This document shows positions 21,317 through 35,629 of a DNA stretch of 64,000 nucleotides, piece after piece (within the stretch, counting starts at the first letter, position 1; each line of letters opens with the position of its first letter). A model generated the notes under the pieces. That model was not told the origin of the DNA. It worked only from the letters and a program-made list of their open reading frames with translations, and did no database searches. The position numbers were made by a program, and so were the translations under genes. The DNA is from Aliidiomarina shirensis (GTDB lineage: Bacteria; Pseudomonadota; Gammaproteobacteria; Enterobacterales; Alteromonadaceae): positions 62,001 to 126,000 of the forward strand of contig NZ_PIPP01000006.1 of NCBI RefSeq assembly GCF_003987345.1. The letters run 5' to 3'.

Positions 21317-22411
21317 ATGCAATTAACCCAGCTTTCGATTTCACATTTTCGTAATCTTGAAACGATAGCGCTAGAGCCAGCGGCCGGTATTAATATTATC
21401 GGTGGAGAAAATGGCAGCGGCAAAACCAGTATTTTAGAAGCAATTTATAGTTTAGGGTTTGGGCGTTCGTTTCGCACGCACCAATCCCGCCAAGTAGTGC
21501 AAGACGAGAAAGACGCATTTACCTTGTTCGCTAGGGTGCAATCTTCCTCTATGGATAGAGATGATCAGTTAAAGGTAGGGTTTCGCCGGCAACGCAATGG
21601 CGATACAGAAATACGCATCAACGGCGAAAATGAACGTAAATTTAGCGCGCTCGCTAGGTTGATGCCGGTACAATTGATTACGCCTGAGGGCGTGGCTTTA
21701 GTTACAGAGGGGCCGAAACTTCGGCGGCAGTTCATGGATTGGGGTTTGTTCCATGTGGAACAATCGTATTATCCTAACTGGCTTACGTTTTCTCGATTAT
21801 TAAAACAGCGCAATGCGTTATTGAAGCAGCGTGTTTACGATTCTCAGGGTGGCGCGGTTTGGGATAAGCAACTCGCCGAGGCGGGCGAAGCGGTAACAGC
21901 GGCCCGGCGAAATTATTTAAATGGTTTGAATAGCCAACTTAATAGCTATTGCCAAACATTTTTACCGCAGTATGAGTTTGAATTTAAATTGCTTCAGGGT
22001 TGGTTTGATGAACTGAGTTTATCAGCAGCACTAGGCGAAAAATTAGAGTTAGATAAGCGCCAAGGTTTTACCAGTGTTGGTCCAAATAAGGCGGAATGGC
22101 AAATTAGAGCCGATGGGATAGATGCTCGTGAGCGGTTATCTCGAGGACAATTAAAGTTATTGGTAGCGGCCCTTCGTTTAGTGCAAAGTGCCGATTACTT
22201 CTCGCATCGGGGGGAGCCTTGTGTCATCTTAGTGGATGACCTTCCAGCAGAACTCGATAGCGAAAACCAACAGAAATTCTGTGATGCATTAGTGCAGAGT
22301 GGAAGTCAGGTGTTTGTTACGGCAATACATCAAGAAGAACTTAAAAGCCGATTTCAAAGCACCGAAGCCCGATTGTTCCACGTGGAACACGGAACAATCA
22401 AAAATGATTAA
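21317..22411 (+). CDS. recF: DNA replication/repair protein RecF
   Basis: The 364-residue SMC-like ATPase has Walker A GENGSGKT at 30-37 and the family signature LSRGQLKLLVAALRLVQS near the C-terminal third, followed by the Walker B region VILVDDLPAELD. It loads RecA at gaps with RecO and RecR. Two parS-like palindromes are embedded in its coding sequence, at codons 144-149 and 353-358. Both encode LFHVE; the first falls in the family's WG-FHVE region. It sits 17 bases after dnaN and 13 before gyrB. Confidence 0.97.
   Translation: MQLTQLSISHFRNLETIALEPAAGINIIGGENGSGKTSILEAIYSLGFGRSFRTHQSRQVVQDEKDAFTLFARVQSSSMDRDDQLKVGFRRQRNGDTEIRINGENERKFSALARLMPVQLITPEGVALVTEGPKLRRQFMDWGLFHVEQSYYPNWLTFSRLLKQRNALLKQRVYDSQGGAVWDKQLAEAGEAVTAARRNYLNGLNSQLNSYCQTFLPQYEFEFKLLQGWFDELSLSAALGEKLELDKRQGFTSVGPNKAEWQIRADGIDARERLSRGQLKLLVAALRLVQSADYFSHRGEPCVILVDDLPAELDSENQQKFCDALVQSGSQVFVTAIHQEELKSRFQSTEARLFHVEHGTIKND
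21747..21762. promoter_or_regulatory. parS: parS-like ParB binding site 1 (inside recF)
   Basis: TGTTCCATGTGGAACA is a palindrome except for the central CA-TG pair, and differs by one base from the Pseudomonas-type parS TGTTCCACGTGGAACA. Confidence 0.75.
22374..22389. promoter_or_regulatory. parS: parS site 2 (3' end of recF)
   Basis: TGTTCCACGTGGAACA is a perfect 16-base palindrome matching the Pseudomonas-type parS. It lies 20 bases before the end of recF and just upstream of gyrB. Confidence 0.88.
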
Positions 22412-22421
22412 ACAGGAATAA

Positions 22422-24842
<2,421 letters not shown>

Positions 24843-24925
24843 TAGGTAATTCCTTAGAAGGTAATAGCAAGGCTCGAAATTAGCGATCCTCGCAAGCACA
24901 ATTGCTAGTAATGAAATAGTAAATA

Positions 24926-24963
24926 AAAGCCTGATTAAAGCGAATGCTGAATCAGGCTTTTTT
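24926..24963. terminator. Terminator between gyrB and the convergent small gene
   Basis: An eleven-pair stem AAAGCCTGATT / AATCAGGCTTT is followed by a T-run for the gyrB strand. Its right arm overlaps the stop codon of the minus-strand gene at 24952. Confidence 0.85.
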
Positions 24964-25260
24964 GTGCGTGCTATTTTTCTTTTGATTGCGAACCATGTGA
25001 AAAACCACCAATGAAATAATGGCGCCGGGCGTAGCTAAGAAAGCATATAGCACGGTAGCCAAAGACGCTGAATCAGTATGTATTCCTGGCTCTGGTTGGC
25101 TAGAAAAAACGAACTGGTAGAGCAGGTTAAACACGAATACAAGTAGGAAAGGCGATATTCCGGCGGTGAGTAAACCTAACGTGTAGTGCTTTAGTTTACC
25201 TGCGTTAACACCCAACCAAATACATACGGCAAAAGCAAAAATATAAACAAGAAAGGCCAT
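24952..25260 (-). CDS. Hypothetical small membrane protein
   Basis: This 102-residue protein has three predicted membrane helices (about 3-20, 27-52 and 68-90), a short polar loop rich in Ser/Gln/Pro between the second and third, and a basic tail. I do not recognise a family. It lies alone between gyrB and glyS and is transcribed with the glyS strand, but the glyS terminator separates the two. Confidence 0.7.
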   Translation of the reverse strand: MAFLVYIFAFAVCIWLGVNAGKLKHYTLGLLTAGISPFLLVFVFNLLYQFVFSSQPEPGIHTDSASLATVLYAFLATPGAIISLVVFHMVRNQKKNSTHKKA

Positions 25261-25339
25261 AGTTGGTGTACCTCGATGATTCGGTTTTAGTGAGCACTTT
25301 GGAATTTGTACGTCACTCTCGGGATTAGAGGATATAAAA

Positions 25340-25373
25340 AAAGTGCAGTTAGCGAAATAACTAACTGCACTTT
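25340..25373 (-). terminator. glyS terminator
   Basis: A perfect thirteen-pair stem AAAGTGCAGTTAG / CTAACTGCACTTT with an eight-base loop is followed on the minus strand by a run of T. It ends the glyQ-glyS operon. Confidence 0.88.
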
Positions 25374-25399
25374 ATAGCTTGTGGCTCTTGAGCTTTCGT

Positions 25400-27469
25400 T
25401 TACTGTAACAATGAAATATCGGCAACCTTTAAGAATTCGTTACGTAACGCGTTTAATAGTGCCAAACGGTTGTTACGCACCTTCATGTCATCGGCATTTA
25501 CCATCACAGAATCAAAGAATGTATCAACCGGCTCTCGAAGTGTTGCTAGAGCGCTCAACGCAGCACTGTAATCGCCGTTTGTTGCTGCCGAGCTAACCGT
25601 ATCACGGATATCAGTTAAAGCGGCGTAGAGCGCTATTTCGGCATCTTCGGCGAGTAATGTTTTATCTACTGGGCCAATATCCCCTTCGGCTTTTGCAAGA
25701 ATATTACTCACACGCTTATTCGCGGCGGCCAATGCTTCAGCTTGCGGGTTTGCCCGGAACTCGGCCACTGCTTTTACGCGGTTATCAAAATCGAGCGCAA
25801 CAGTAGGGCGGCGAGCTAACACGGCCTGAATAACATCAACACTTATGTTTTGTTCTTGATACCAGGCGCGAAAACGACCGAGGAGGAAATCAACAACTTG
25901 CTCATTTACTTCATCCGGATTTTTAATTATCGAACCGTAACTCTTAACTGCGATATCCACTAAACTTACTAAATCGAGCGCGAGTTTCTTCTCAACTAAG
26001 ATACGAATCATACCGATAGCGGCACGCCGCAAACCGAATGGGTCACGGTCGCCTTTTGGTGTTTGGCCAATTCCGAATATACCTACTAACGTATCGAGCT
26101 TATCAGCCAAGGCCACTGCACAACCTTCGGGTGAACTGGGGAGTTCATCACCGGCAAAGCGCGGCCGATAATGAGCCTCAATTGCTTGTGCGGTAACTTC
26201 AGATTCACCGTCGTTCCGCGCGTAATGCATTCCCATTACGCCCTGAACTTCAGGGAATTCCATAACCATTCCGGAAACTAAATCGGCTTTAGCCAGTAAC
26301 CCGGCGCGAGCAGCTGCTTTTGAATCCGCACCTAAGGCATCAGCGATAGAGCCAGCGTTTGCTTCGATACGTCGAGCCTTATCGCCTACACTACCAAGCT
26401 CTTTTTGGAACAAAACAGAATCGAGTTTCGCTAGGCGATCCGCCAACTTAATTTTCTTATCAGTATCAAAGAAGAACTGAGCATCAGCAAGGCGAGGGCG
26501 AATCACCTTCTCGTTCCCGGAAACCACTTGCGCTGGATCTTTGCTTTGAATATTCGTGATGAAAATAAAGCGCGGAAGTAAGTTACCGTTGCTATCGATA
26601 AGCGGGAAATAGCGCTGATCATCCTTCATCGTGTAAATAAGTGCTTCTTTTGGAACTGATAAAAACGCTTCGCTAAAGCCCGCCACCAACGCAACCGGGT
26701 ATTCAACCAATGAAGCCACTTCATCAATCAGATCTTCGTCCCAAACAGGAATGCCATTTTCAGCTGCAGCAAGCTCAACAACGGCCTGTTGAATTGTTTC
26801 TCGGCGCTCCGCGAAATCAGCTATCACCCAACCTTTTCGTAAGGTTTCAGCATACTCATTGGCGTGATTAACGGTTAAATCGTCGGCATGATGAAAACGA
26901 TGCCCGGTCACCTTATTGCTACTGGCGACACCAAATAGGCTTGCCGGTATAACATCGTTACCGAGTAAAACGGTAAGGCGATGCAGAGGACGAATAAAGT
27001 GATGGTCACCTGATCCCCAGCGCATTGTTTTCGGAATAGGAAGTTGCTTCGTGGCGACTTCCAGCATACCCTGCACAAGTTCGCTGAGCTGCTTTCCCGG
27101 CACAGTAGCTTTGTACATAAGCCACTCGCCCTTGTCGGTTTTTAGACGATCGGCTTGGTCTACCGTAATGCCCATACCGCGAGCCCAGCCTTGTGCTGCT
27201 TTTGTAGCGTTTCCTTCGGCATCAAACGCAGCTGCAACAGCAGGCCCACGCTTTTCCACAATCTCATCGGCTTGAGCCGTTTCAACATCACTCACCAGCA
27301 CGGCGAGGCGACGCGGAGACGCAAACGAACGTACGGTAGCAAAGGTTAAACGGGCTTCATCCAATTGGCTAACAATGCTGTTGGTAAAACTTTCACTCAA
27401 ACTCTTCAATGATTTCGGCGGCAGCTCTTCGGTGCCAAGCTCGATCAGTAAATCGTTTTTCTGATGCAT
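25400..27469 (-). CDS. glyS: Glycyl-tRNA synthetase beta subunit
   Basis: Starting at the ATG at 27469 the protein has 689 residues, the E. coli length, and begins [19 protein letters not shown] longer frame runs 37 codons further into glyQ but lacks family likeness. The single base between the glyQ stop and this ATG implies translational coupling. The beta subunit binds tRNA-Gly through its C-terminal HD and anticodon-binding domains in the tetrameric enzyme. Confidence 0.97.
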   Translation of the reverse strand: MHQKNDLLIELGTEELPPKSLKSLSESFTNSIVSQLDEARLTFATVRSFASPRRLAVLVSDVETAQADEIVEKRGPAVAAAFDAEGNATKAAQGWARGMGITVDQADRLKTDKGEWLMYKATVPGKQLSELVQGMLEVATKQLPIPKTMRWGSGDHHFIRPLHRLTVLLGNDVIPASLFGVASSNKVTGHRFHHADDLTVNHANEYAETLRKGWVIADFAERRETIQQAVVELAAAENGIPVWDEDLIDEVASLVEYPVALVAGFSEAFLSVPKEALIYTMKDDQRYFPLIDSNGNLLPRFIFITNIQSKDPAQVVSGNEKVIRPRLADAQFFFDTDKKIKLADRLAKLDSVLFQKELGSVGDKARRIEANAGSIADALGADSKAAARAGLLAKADLVSGMVMEFPEVQGVMGMHYARNDGESEVTAQAIEAHYRPRFAGDELPSSPEGCAVALADKLDTLVGIFGIGQTPKGDRDPFGLRRAAIGMIRILVEKKLALDLVSLVDIAVKSYGSIIKNPDEVNEQVVDFLLGRFRAWYQEQNISVDVIQAVLARRPTVALDFDNRVKAVAEFRANPQAEALAAANKRVSNILAKAEGDIGPVDKTLLAEDAEIALYAALTDIRDTVSSAATNGDYSAALSALATLREPVDTFFDSVMVNADDMKVRNNRLALLNALRNEFLKVADISLLQ

Positions 27470-27470
27470 G

Positions 27471-28421
27471 CTATGCTCCTTTTTTGCTGCTTTGGTATTG
27501 TGCAAGGGCCGCTTTGGCAAGCTCTGGTTCAGCCAGTGGGAAGCCCAGTTCTGCGCGAGTGGCGTAGTAAACTTCGGCACACGCTTTGGCCATGGTGCGT
27601 ACGCGTAGTATATAGCGCTGGCGTTCTGTTACCGATATCGCCTGGCGAGCATCTAACAAGTTGAATGCGTGTGATGCGCGCATTACTTGTTCATAAGCAG
27701 GTAAGGCCAATCCATTTTCAATTAGCAGCTCGCACTCTTTTTCACACGAATCGAAGCGGCTAAATAGAACCTGAACATCGGCATATTGGAAATTGTAAGT
27801 AGATTGCTCAACTTCGTTTTGATGAAATACATCGCGATAGTATATGGTACCGCGCGGGCCGGTAGTCCATACCAGATCGTAAATGCTATCCACGCCTTGA
27901 ATGTACATGGCTAAGCGCTCGAGGCCGTAAGTGATTTCACCGGCAACTGGCTTGCATTCAATGCCGCCCACTTGCTGGAAATACGTGAACTGGGTTACTT
28001 CCATTCCGTTGAGCCACACTTCCCAGCCTAAACCCCAAGCACCCAGTGTTGGTGATTCCCAGTTATCTTCTACAAAGCGAATATCATGAACCAGAGGATC
28101 AAAGCCCAATAGTTTTAACGAGCCCAAGTAGAGTTCTTGAATATCTGAAGGCGAAGGTTTCATGATCACTTGGAACTGATAATAATGTTGCAAGCGATTT
28201 GGGTTTTCACCGTAGCGGCCATCCGTTGGGCGGCGGCACGGTTGCACATAGGCAAAGCTCGCAGGCTCAGGTCCGAGCGAACGCAAAAATGTCATTGGGT
28301 GGAAGGTTCCAGCACCAACTTCCATATCAAGCGGCTGCACGATAGCGCAGCCCTGTTGGGCCCAATAATCTTGCAAGGCAAGAATCAGGCCTTGAAACGT
28401 TTTTACATCAAATTTTTCCAT
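27471..28421 (-). CDS. glyQ: Glycyl-tRNA synthetase alpha subunit
   Basis: The 316-residue class II catalytic subunit has the signature [20 protein letters not shown] and the motifs [20 protein letters not shown] and [17 protein letters not shown] chose the ATG at 28421 ([11 protein letters not shown]) rather than an upstream start that adds 40 unrelated residues. It forms the glyQ-glyS operon, divergent from tag. Confidence 0.97.
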   Translation of the reverse strand: MEKFDVKTFQGLILALQDYWAQQGCAIVQPLDMEVGAGTFHPMTFLRSLGPEPASFAYVQPCRRPTDGRYGENPNRLQHYYQFQVIMKPSPSDIQELYLGSLKLLGFDPLVHDIRFVEDNWESPTLGAWGLGWEVWLNGMEVTQFTYFQQVGGIECKPVAGEITYGLERLAMYIQGVDSIYDLVWTTGPRGTIYYRDVFHQNEVEQSTYNFQYADVQVLFSRFDSCEKECELLIENGLALPAYEQVMRASHAFNLLDARQAISVTERQRYILRVRTMAKACAEVYYATRAELGFPLAEPELAKAALAQYQSSKKGA

Positions 28422-28527
28422 GGGATTTCCACTTAATTCGGCCGAATGTACGCTAACTCTATTTCTAGCGACGTGGGTTTGTGTGATTATACCCTGAGCA
28501 AACCACCAATTTACAGGGAGAAACGCT

Positions 28528-29118
28528 ATGGTTCGAAGCAAATCGCAAATAAATCGCTGCCCATGGTGTGGAGATGCTGAAGATTACCAAGAATATCACG
28601 ATAAAGTGTGGGGCAGGCCTGTATATAGCAGCCAAGAACTATTTGCCAAGCTATGCCTTGATGGACAACAAGCGGGCTTAAGTTGGATCACCATTTTGCG
28701 TAAACAAGCTGGTTATGAAGCGGCATTCTTGGATTTATGCCCGGAATCGCTCTCGGCTATTCAAGGAGTCGAACGCGATGCGTTTATCGAAACGCAAATG
28801 CATAACACCGCCATTGTTCGAAACCGATTAAAAATCCAATCAATTTTTCGCAATGCGGATGGCTACATGAAACTCAAACAACAAGGAATTGAGTTCAGTG
28901 ATTTTCTTTGGGGATTTGTGGGTGGTGAGCCACAGATTAATTACCCAAAAGATATGGGTGATATTCCCACCAGCACCGCTGAATCAGAAGCGATGTCGAA
29001 GGCGTTAAAGAAGGCCGGCTTTAATTTTGTTGGCCCCACGATTGTGTATGCATTTATGCAGGCGGTTGGGATGGTTAACGACCATTTGGTTGATTGTGAT
29101 TTTAGAAATCCGGATTAA
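28528..29118 (+). CDS. tag: DNA-3-methyladenine glycosylase I
   Basis: The 196-residue protein has the Tag zinc site: the N-terminal RCPWCGD and YHDKVWG, and the C-terminal His/Cys in NDHLVDCDF. The glycosylase core [11 protein letters not shown] is intact. It excises 3-methyladenine from DNA. The same tag-glyQ divergence occurs in Pseudomonas. A parS palindrome begins at the base after its stop. Confidence 0.95.
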   Translation: MVRSKSQINRCPWCGDAEDYQEYHDKVWGRPVYSSQELFAKLCLDGQQAGLSWITILRKQAGYEAAFLDLCPESLSAIQGVERDAFIETQMHNTAIVRNRLKIQSIFRNADGYMKLKQQGIEFSDFLWGFVGGEPQINYPKDMGDIPTSTAESEAMSKALKKAGFNFVGPTIVYAFMQAVGMVNDHLVDCDFRNPD

Positions 29119-29134
29119 TGTTCCATGTGGAACA
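29119..29134. promoter_or_regulatory. parS: parS-like site 3 (after tag)
   Basis: TGTTCCATGTGGAACA, identical to site 1, begins immediately after the tag stop codon and lies in the gap before the lipoprotein gene. Confidence 0.78.
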
Positions 29135-29227
29135 TTGGATGGGAGAATATTAACAAAGTGTGTAGGATGCCCAAAAGAAATAGAATAGGATTAGAGAACA
29201 ACAAGAATTGAATAGGGAAAGTTCATT

Positions 29228-30577
29228 ATGGAAAGGTATGCATTTAATCAAAGCACATCACATTATAAAAACGCGGAAAAGAACCTCTCTTCTCCAGCAA
29301 AGAGAGCAGGCCTTAAGGTATTACTAGGGCTCGCTGTTGTAGCTCTACTTGCCGGTTGCACGGCAGCCGTTGAGAAACGCATTCTCAATACTGGCCCTGT
29401 AGTTACAGGAATAGGTGACTTACATAAGGATTATGCTCCGAATCGTTTTCGTTATTGTGTTGAAGATGATGAGATTTCAAGTAATGGCGCTGACCATAGT
29501 GGCAAGCAACACACCACCTTAGATTCCGATTCTTGCTTCATCTATTACGATTTTGCGGAATTTCTCACTATCCATGATGATGAAGTAACTACAATGTCGC
29601 GCAAAACATTCTCCTTTACGAACACAAGCGAAAATAAAGATTCAGAGAGTGGGGATCATGCTCAAGATTCTGAAAACAGCGAAGAAGCTGCGGCCTCTAG
29701 CGCCGAGAAAACCAAACGGCCATCCCTCAGCGAAACCATAGAATTTACATTTCCTGAATTAAATAGCGATGCACCCATTGTTGTAATGGCTCCAGGTTAT
29801 GGCTTAGAAGCACCGCACATGGTTACGCCGTGGGCTGATTGGTTTCGCTCCATGGGTCTTCACCCGATTATTTTGCCCGGGCCAAATGAGTATCCACCGA
29901 TGCAGTTCGGTTTAAATTACCCGCCTCTGGTATCGAATATGTTAGCAACAAAATATCCAGATAGGCCGATTGTGCTCTTTGGTTTTTCGATGGGTGCGAT
30001 TTCGGCGCTTGAGATAGAGCAGGAACTTCTAGCGGTTGGCGTAGAGCCTGAAGCCTTAATGTTAGTTGCGCCTATGAATAATTTCCGTGAGCAAGCATCA
30101 ACGGTTTACCAAACTTCCAGAGAGAATGATTGGCGGGTGCGTTGGTTTGTATCGGAAGATAGATTCTCAACGGCGTTAGATCGTGTGATTGCCAATGGGA
30201 TAGAGAATGAAGAATACCTCAAGCTTCACCCGCGTTTAGAAGCGGCTTCGAGCCCAATGGTAATTGCGGCATCAAGCGCTGATGACGTGGTTGATTATGA
30301 AGGCCTTCGGGCGGGTTTAGCGCTGAAAGACGAAGAGCGTGATGAGTTTTTTCCGTTTCCCGATTACACCGATTTCTTAGTTACCTTTGAGAGCCTTGAA
30401 AATAAGGAGGCTCAGCTAATCACTGTGCCGCACCTCCCGCATTTCGGGATGTTTATGCTCTTGCACCCGTTGCGAACACCGTTACAGCAATGGCTATCTT
30501 CGCACGTAGAGCTTACGTTCGCGCCAGAGCCCGAGTATCCCAAACACAGCGAAGGCGAGGCCGAAGCCTTGCAGTAG
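29228..30577 (+). CDS. Alpha/beta-hydrolase-like lipoprotein
   Basis: The 449-residue protein has an unusually long n-region (about 28 residues), then a hydrophobic stretch and lipobox LAGC with Cys44, so it should be lipid-anchored. After an acidic Ser/Glu linker (about 135-165) comes an alpha/beta-hydrolase fold with the elbow FGFSMGAISA. A likely acid lies in ASSADDVVDY and the histidine in PHLPHFGM. The substrate is unknown. Its last 84 bases overlap the end of the convergent XRE-type gene. Confidence 0.75.
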   Translation: MERYAFNQSTSHYKNAEKNLSSPAKRAGLKVLLGLAVVALLAGCTAAVEKRILNTGPVVTGIGDLHKDYAPNRFRYCVEDDEISSNGADHSGKQHTTLDSDSCFIYYDFAEFLTIHDDEVTTMSRKTFSFTNTSENKDSESGDHAQDSENSEEAAASSAEKTKRPSLSETIEFTFPELNSDAPIVVMAPGYGLEAPHMVTPWADWFRSMGLHPIILPGPNEYPPMQFGLNYPPLVSNMLATKYPDRPIVLFGFSMGAISALEIEQELLAVGVEPEALMLVAPMNNFREQASTVYQTSRENDWRVRWFVSEDRFSTALDRVIANGIENEEYLKLHPRLEAASSPMVIAASSADDVVDYEGLRAGLALKDEERDEFFPFPDYTDFLVTFESLENKEAQLITVPHLPHFGMFMLLHPLRTPLQQWLSSHVELTFAPEPEYPKHSEGEAEALQ

Positions 30578-31225
30578 GCCGTTGATCGGTCTATGTACTG
30601 TGGGCGCTTGGCTTGGCTGAAGGTACCAAGTGCGGTAAAGCGCGCCGTCGCTACCTTCAATTTCTTCTGAGTATTGAGAACCGCGGTTTTCAAAGGTAAG
30701 AATATACTGTTCTTGCAGACGGCGCGTCATTTGTTCACTTAATGCATTGGCTTCGTCGCGGGTCATAGAAACGGAACTTGTTCGCCAATTTCGGTAGATA
30801 TCTTTTGATTCATCGAAATTTATAGTGCCGTACGACATATATTCATACCGGTGTTCCGGGAACACGTTTGCGGTAAAGCCGGAATAGAAAAGTGGGAATG
30901 CTAATGCTAACGCAATAGCAGAAACACGGAAGAGCCGTTGACGTTCTTTCAATTGCCGTGCGGAATTCTTGCTAACATATTGCTCTATATCGGCGATAGG
31001 TCGAAGTTTACTGTGAATATAACTCATCTCCAGCGGTTCAAGGGTTTCTGCCAAACTGAGATTAAGTGCTGCTATCCAGCCACGAAAGGTATCGTTACTA
31101 GGCAATGAACGATCATTTTCAAGCTTGGAAAGAAATGATTGCTCAATACCCATTCGCTCAGCCAAGGCTGGTTGGCTTAAATCAAGCTCATTCCGCCGTT
31201 GTTTTAGTCGTTCTCCGAGAGTCAT
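30494..31225 (-). CDS. Membrane-anchored XRE-family transcriptional regulator
   Basis: The 243-residue protein begins with an XRE helix-turn-helix (about 4-60; recognition part MGIEQSFLSKLENDRSLPS). A basic linker leads to a membrane helix (about 101-119), a roughly 95-residue segment likely in the periplasm (120-214), and a second helix (215-233) ending in a basic tail. It could act as a one-component membrane sensor. A GAGGATAAC ribosome-binding site precedes the ATG. Target genes are unknown; the convergent hydrolase and divergent GNAT are candidates only by proximity. Confidence 0.8.
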   Translation of the reverse strand: MTLGERLKQRRNELDLSQPALAERMGIEQSFLSKLENDRSLPSNDTFRGWIAALNLSLAETLEPLEMSYIHSKLRPIADIEQYVSKNSARQLKERQRLFRVSAIALALAFPLFYSGFTANVFPEHRYEYMSYGTINFDESKDIYRNWRTSSVSMTRDEANALSEQMTRRLQEQYILTFENRGSQYSEEIEGSDGALYRTWYLQPSQAPTVHRPINGLLQGFGLAFAVFGILGLWRERKLYVRR

Positions 31226-31349
31226 TTTGTTATCCTCATATTATTAATATTATCCGCATCGGCTATATAGCCGGAATTCGATTGCGGTGAGGGTATTCTT
31301 CTTTATGCATTGTGGCATAAGAAGATGAATAATAGGGAATATATAAGAA

Positions 31350-31832
31350 ATGTTACGAATAGAAGCAGTTAACTATGAAAACTCGGAACACGCGGCCGCA
31401 TTAATTGAGCTGTTGGATCATTATGCTCAAGACCCGATGGGGGGTGGTGAAGCACTTCCAGCAGCCACTAAAGCGACGCTTATTTCTGAAATGGCAGCAC
31501 GGCACACCGTGTATAGCTTTATTGCGTGGCATGAAACAGATGGTGCGGTGGGTTTAATCAATTGTGTTGAGGGTTTTTCAACCTTTGCTGCGAAGCCAGT
31601 ATGTAACTTGCATGACATTGCAGTTCGTGACGGTTACCGGGGCCAGAATATAGGCCAGAAGCTTATTGCTGCAGCAGCTGAAAAGGCAAAGCAGCGAGGT
31701 TGCGTGAAGTTAACCCTAGAGGTACTTAGCGGCAACGAACCAGCTCGCTTAGCATATTTAAAATTTGGTTTTAAACCGTATCAGCTTGATCCTGGAATGG
31801 GCCAAGCTGAATTCTGGGAGTTTAAGCTCTAA
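31350..31832 (+). CDS. GNAT-family N-acetyltransferase
   Basis: The 160-residue protein has the acetyl-CoA loop VRDGYRGQNIGQKLIAAA (Q/RxxGxG type) and the C-terminal strand-helix LEVLSGNEPARLAYLKFGF. It transfers acetyl groups to an unidentified amine substrate. It is divergent from the XRE-type regulator with a 124-base gap. Confidence 0.88.
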   Translation: MLRIEAVNYENSEHAAALIELLDHYAQDPMGGGEALPAATKATLISEMAARHTVYSFIAWHETDGAVGLINCVEGFSTFAAKPVCNLHDIAVRDGYRGQNIGQKLIAAAAEKAKQRGCVKLTLEVLSGNEPARLAYLKFGFKPYQLDPGMGQAEFWEFKL

Positions 31833-31882
31833 TTTAAATCAAGCTCTCACTAAGGTTCGAGCCGGTTCAACCGGCCACTATT

Positions 31883-31898
31883 TGTTCCACGTGGAACA
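31883..31898. promoter_or_regulatory. parS: parS site 4 (GNAT-tusA gap)
   Basis: TGTTCCACGTGGAACA, identical to site 2, is a perfect palindrome in the convergent gap between the GNAT gene and tusA, close to the tusA stop. Confidence 0.88.
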
Positions 31899-31903
31899 TA
31901 GGA

Positions 31904-32146
31904 TCACAAACCTTTTTGAATTAGGTAACGGTAGGGCATTTCATCAATTTGTTGCGCTAACAATTGATGATCCATAAAACGGCAGAACGATGGTATGTCG
32001 CGAGTAGTTGCTGGGTCGTCGGCTAAAACGAGAAGCGTTTCACCGTTTTCCATTTGCCGAATCTTGCCGCGAATTAACATCACAGGTTCCGGGCAACGTA
32101 AGCCTTGCGTATCCAACTGATAATCAGCGTTACTAAACGGCGCCAT
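31904..32146 (-). CDS. tusA: Sulfur carrier protein TusA
   Basis: The 80-residue protein has the TusA signature [16 protein letters not shown] with the persulfide-carrying Cys18. TusA relays sulfur from IscS to the TusBCD-MnmA route for 2-thiouridine on tRNA wobble bases, the same position MnmE/MnmG modify. It is alone on the minus strand after fadBA. Confidence 0.93.
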   Translation of the reverse strand: MAPFSNADYQLDTQGLRCPEPVMLIRGKIRQMENGETLLVLADDPATTRDIPSFCRFMDHQLLAQQIDEMPYRYLIQKGL

Positions 32147-32216
32147 GATCTACCCCTACAATTCAAAGCCTGAAACGAAAAACAATATGGGTAGTATAGG
32201 CGTAAGCAATCCATAA

Positions 32217-32254
32217 AAAAATCCCGCCAGGGCAAAAAGCATGGCGGGATTTTT
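32217..32254 (-). terminator. fadBA terminator
   Basis: A perfect thirteen-pair stem AAAAATCCCGCCA / TGGCGGGATTTTT with a twelve-base loop lies just past the fadA stop and ends in T residues on the minus strand. Confidence 0.88.
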
Positions 32255-32305
32255 ATTATGTGTATCGTTTATCGATATACAGATTTTCAGCTAGCTATTT
32301 ACGCG

Positions 32306-33487
<1,182 letters not shown>

Positions 33488-35629
33488 TTAGCTTTTAAAA
33501 TAAGTGCCGCCGGTTTTCGCTTTCTCGCGTAAACCATCAGTTACTTGATAAATTTCACCGAGATCTGCGTACTTATCGGCTAACTCAACAAATTTTTCTA
33601 AACCTAGTGTTTCTAAATAACGGAACGCGCCACCACGGAATGGAGGGAAGCCTAAGCCGTAGATTAAGGCGATATCGGCTTCTTCTGCAGAATCGACAAT
33701 GCCTTCTTCTACACAGCGAATCATTTCGTTCACCATAGGAATCATACACCGCGCAATAATTTCGTCTTTCTCTGCGCTGGCCGATTTCTTGCCAATGATG
33801 TCGTAAACGTCTGGGTTTACCACTTTCTGTGGACGCCCACGCTTATCTACACTGTACTCGTAGAAGCCTTTCCCGTTTTTCTGACCATAACGTTCTGCCG
33901 CTGCTAACTTCGCAATAGCGCCGTTATCATCGCGCGCCATGCGCGTTGGGAAGCCTTCAGCCATCACGTTGGTAGCGTGATCGGCTGTGTCCATACCTAC
34001 AACATCACATAGATACGCGGGGCCCATTGGCCAGCCAAACTCTTTCTCCATTACTTTATCGATACCGGTGAAATCGATATCGTCGTCGAGCAACTTACTG
34101 AAGCCGGCAAAGTAGGGGAACAATACGCGGTTAACTAAGAAGCCCGGGCAATCGTTTACCACAATCGCGGTTTTGCCCATTTGCAACGCGTAGGCCGTTA
34201 CGGCGGCAATAGTTTCATCAGAAGTGTGCTTACCACGAATGATTTCTACCAACGGCATCTTGTGCACTGGGTTAAAGAAGTGCATGCCACAGAAGCGGCT
34301 TGGATCTTCTAAGCTTTCAGCGAGCTTATCGATAGAAATGGTAGAAGTGTTCGATGTGATAATCGCATCTTTGGCCACTACTTTTTCTACTTCAGCAAGC
34401 ACCGAAGCTTTAATTTTTGGATTCTCAACAACCGCTTCTACGATAATATCGACATCAGCTAATTCGCTGTTGTTTAATGTAGGCGTGATTGAGGTAAGCG
34501 TTTTCGCTACAATTTTTTGGCTAATCTTGCCGCGTTCTAACGCCTTACCGAGAATTTTCGAGGCTTCGTTCAAGCCCAAATCGAGCGCATCCCGGCGGAT
34601 ATCTTTCATCACTACTGGAACGCCGCGTGAGGCTGATTGGTAAGCAATACCACCACCCATAATGCCCGCACCTAAAACACCGGCGCGGCTGATCTTCTTG
34701 GTAGCTGATTTTGCTACTTTCTTGCTCTTACCTTTAACGAGTTGATCAGCTAGGAAGATACCAACTTGTGCACGCGCCGCATCGGTTTGCGTTAACTTAA
34801 CGAACAGCTCGTTTTCAATGTTCAAAGCAGCTTCACGGCCTTCACCCGCGCCACGCTCTACAACTTCGAGTGCAGCATGTGGAGAAGGGTAATGTTTACC
34901 TGCTTTCGCCCAAATCATGCCTTTCGCAGTGCTGAACGACATTAATTTTTCAGTATCATTGGCTTTTAATGCTTCAAGTTTAGGCTGGCGCTTTGCTTGC
35001 CAATCAAGTTCACCGGCGATGGCATCGCGCAACATGCTCAATGCACCTTCTTTTAGGTGATCACTGCTCGTTACTGCATCAACTAAACCTACCGCAAGCG
35101 CCTTCTCAGGCTTGTGGTTCATTCCGGTGGTAATAGCTTCTAGTGCGTTATCAGGGCCGATAACCCGTGGTAAACGCACGGTACCGCCAAACCCTGGAAT
35201 TAATCCAAGTTTCACTTCTGGCAGGCCGATAACCGCAGTTTCATCAGCAATACGGTAATCACATGCCAAAATGGCTTCACAGCCACCACCCAGTGCAAAG
35301 CCATTTACCGCAGCTACGCTTGGTACTGGCAAATCTTCGAGCTTATCGAAAACACGAGATGCTTTGTGAACCCACGTTTTAGTTTTTTCCAAATCGGCAA
35401 AAAGGGTCAGAAATTCGGTGATGTCGGCACCAACAATGAAGGTTGGCTTTGCGCTACGCACTAAAACACCACGCAAATCGCTATTACCGGAGAGAGAATC
35501 CAGCGCTTCGCTAAATTCTGTTAGTGTTTTTTCATCAAACTTGTTGACCGAACCCGGAGCATCGAAAGTAATTTCGGCAATGCCTGGTTCGATAAAATCA
35601 ACGTGAAGGTTATCACCTTTGTAGATCAT
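33488..35629 (-). CDS. fadB: Fatty acid oxidation complex alpha subunit
   Basis: From the ATG at 35629 ([16 protein letters not shown], preceded by GGAGACC) the protein has 713 residues, close to E. coli FadB (729). The N-terminal enoyl-CoA hydratase/isomerase domain includes [21 protein letters not shown] and [16 protein letters not shown]. The C-terminal 3-hydroxyacyl-CoA dehydrogenase has the NAD loop [14 protein letters not shown] and [14 protein letters not shown]. An upstream ATG adds 16 residues without support. Confidence 0.96.
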   Translation of the reverse strand: MIYKGDNLHVDFIEPGIAEITFDAPGSVNKFDEKTLTEFSEALDSLSGNSDLRGVLVRSAKPTFIVGADITEFLTLFADLEKTKTWVHKASRVFDKLEDLPVPSVAAVNGFALGGGCEAILACDYRIADETAVIGLPEVKLGLIPGFGGTVRLPRVIGPDNALEAITTGMNHKPEKALAVGLVDAVTSSDHLKEGALSMLRDAIAGELDWQAKRQPKLEALKANDTEKLMSFSTAKGMIWAKAGKHYPSPHAALEVVERGAGEGREAALNIENELFVKLTQTDAARAQVGIFLADQLVKGKSKKVAKSATKKISRAGVLGAGIMGGGIAYQSASRGVPVVMKDIRRDALDLGLNEASKILGKALERGKISQKIVAKTLTSITPTLNNSELADVDIIVEAVVENPKIKASVLAEVEKVVAKDAIITSNTSTISIDKLAESLEDPSRFCGMHFFNPVHKMPLVEIIRGKHTSDETIAAVTAYALQMGKTAIVVNDCPGFLVNRVLFPYFAGFSKLLDDDIDFTGIDKVMEKEFGWPMGPAYLCDVVGMDTADHATNVMAEGFPTRMARDDNGAIAKLAAAERYGQKNGKGFYEYSVDKRGRPQKVVNPDVYDIIGKKSASAEKDEIIARCMIPMVNEMIRCVEEGIVDSAEEADIALIYGLGFPPFRGGAFRYLETLGLEKFVELADKYADLGEIYQVTDGLREKAKTGGTYFKS

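Noticed and set aside
27470-27580. Extended N-terminus of glyS (and similarly of glyQ, fadB, aroE, engB and the DUF885 gene)
   Set aside because: The extra residues overlap neighbours or lack family likeness, and the internal starts give family lengths and better ribosome-binding sites.
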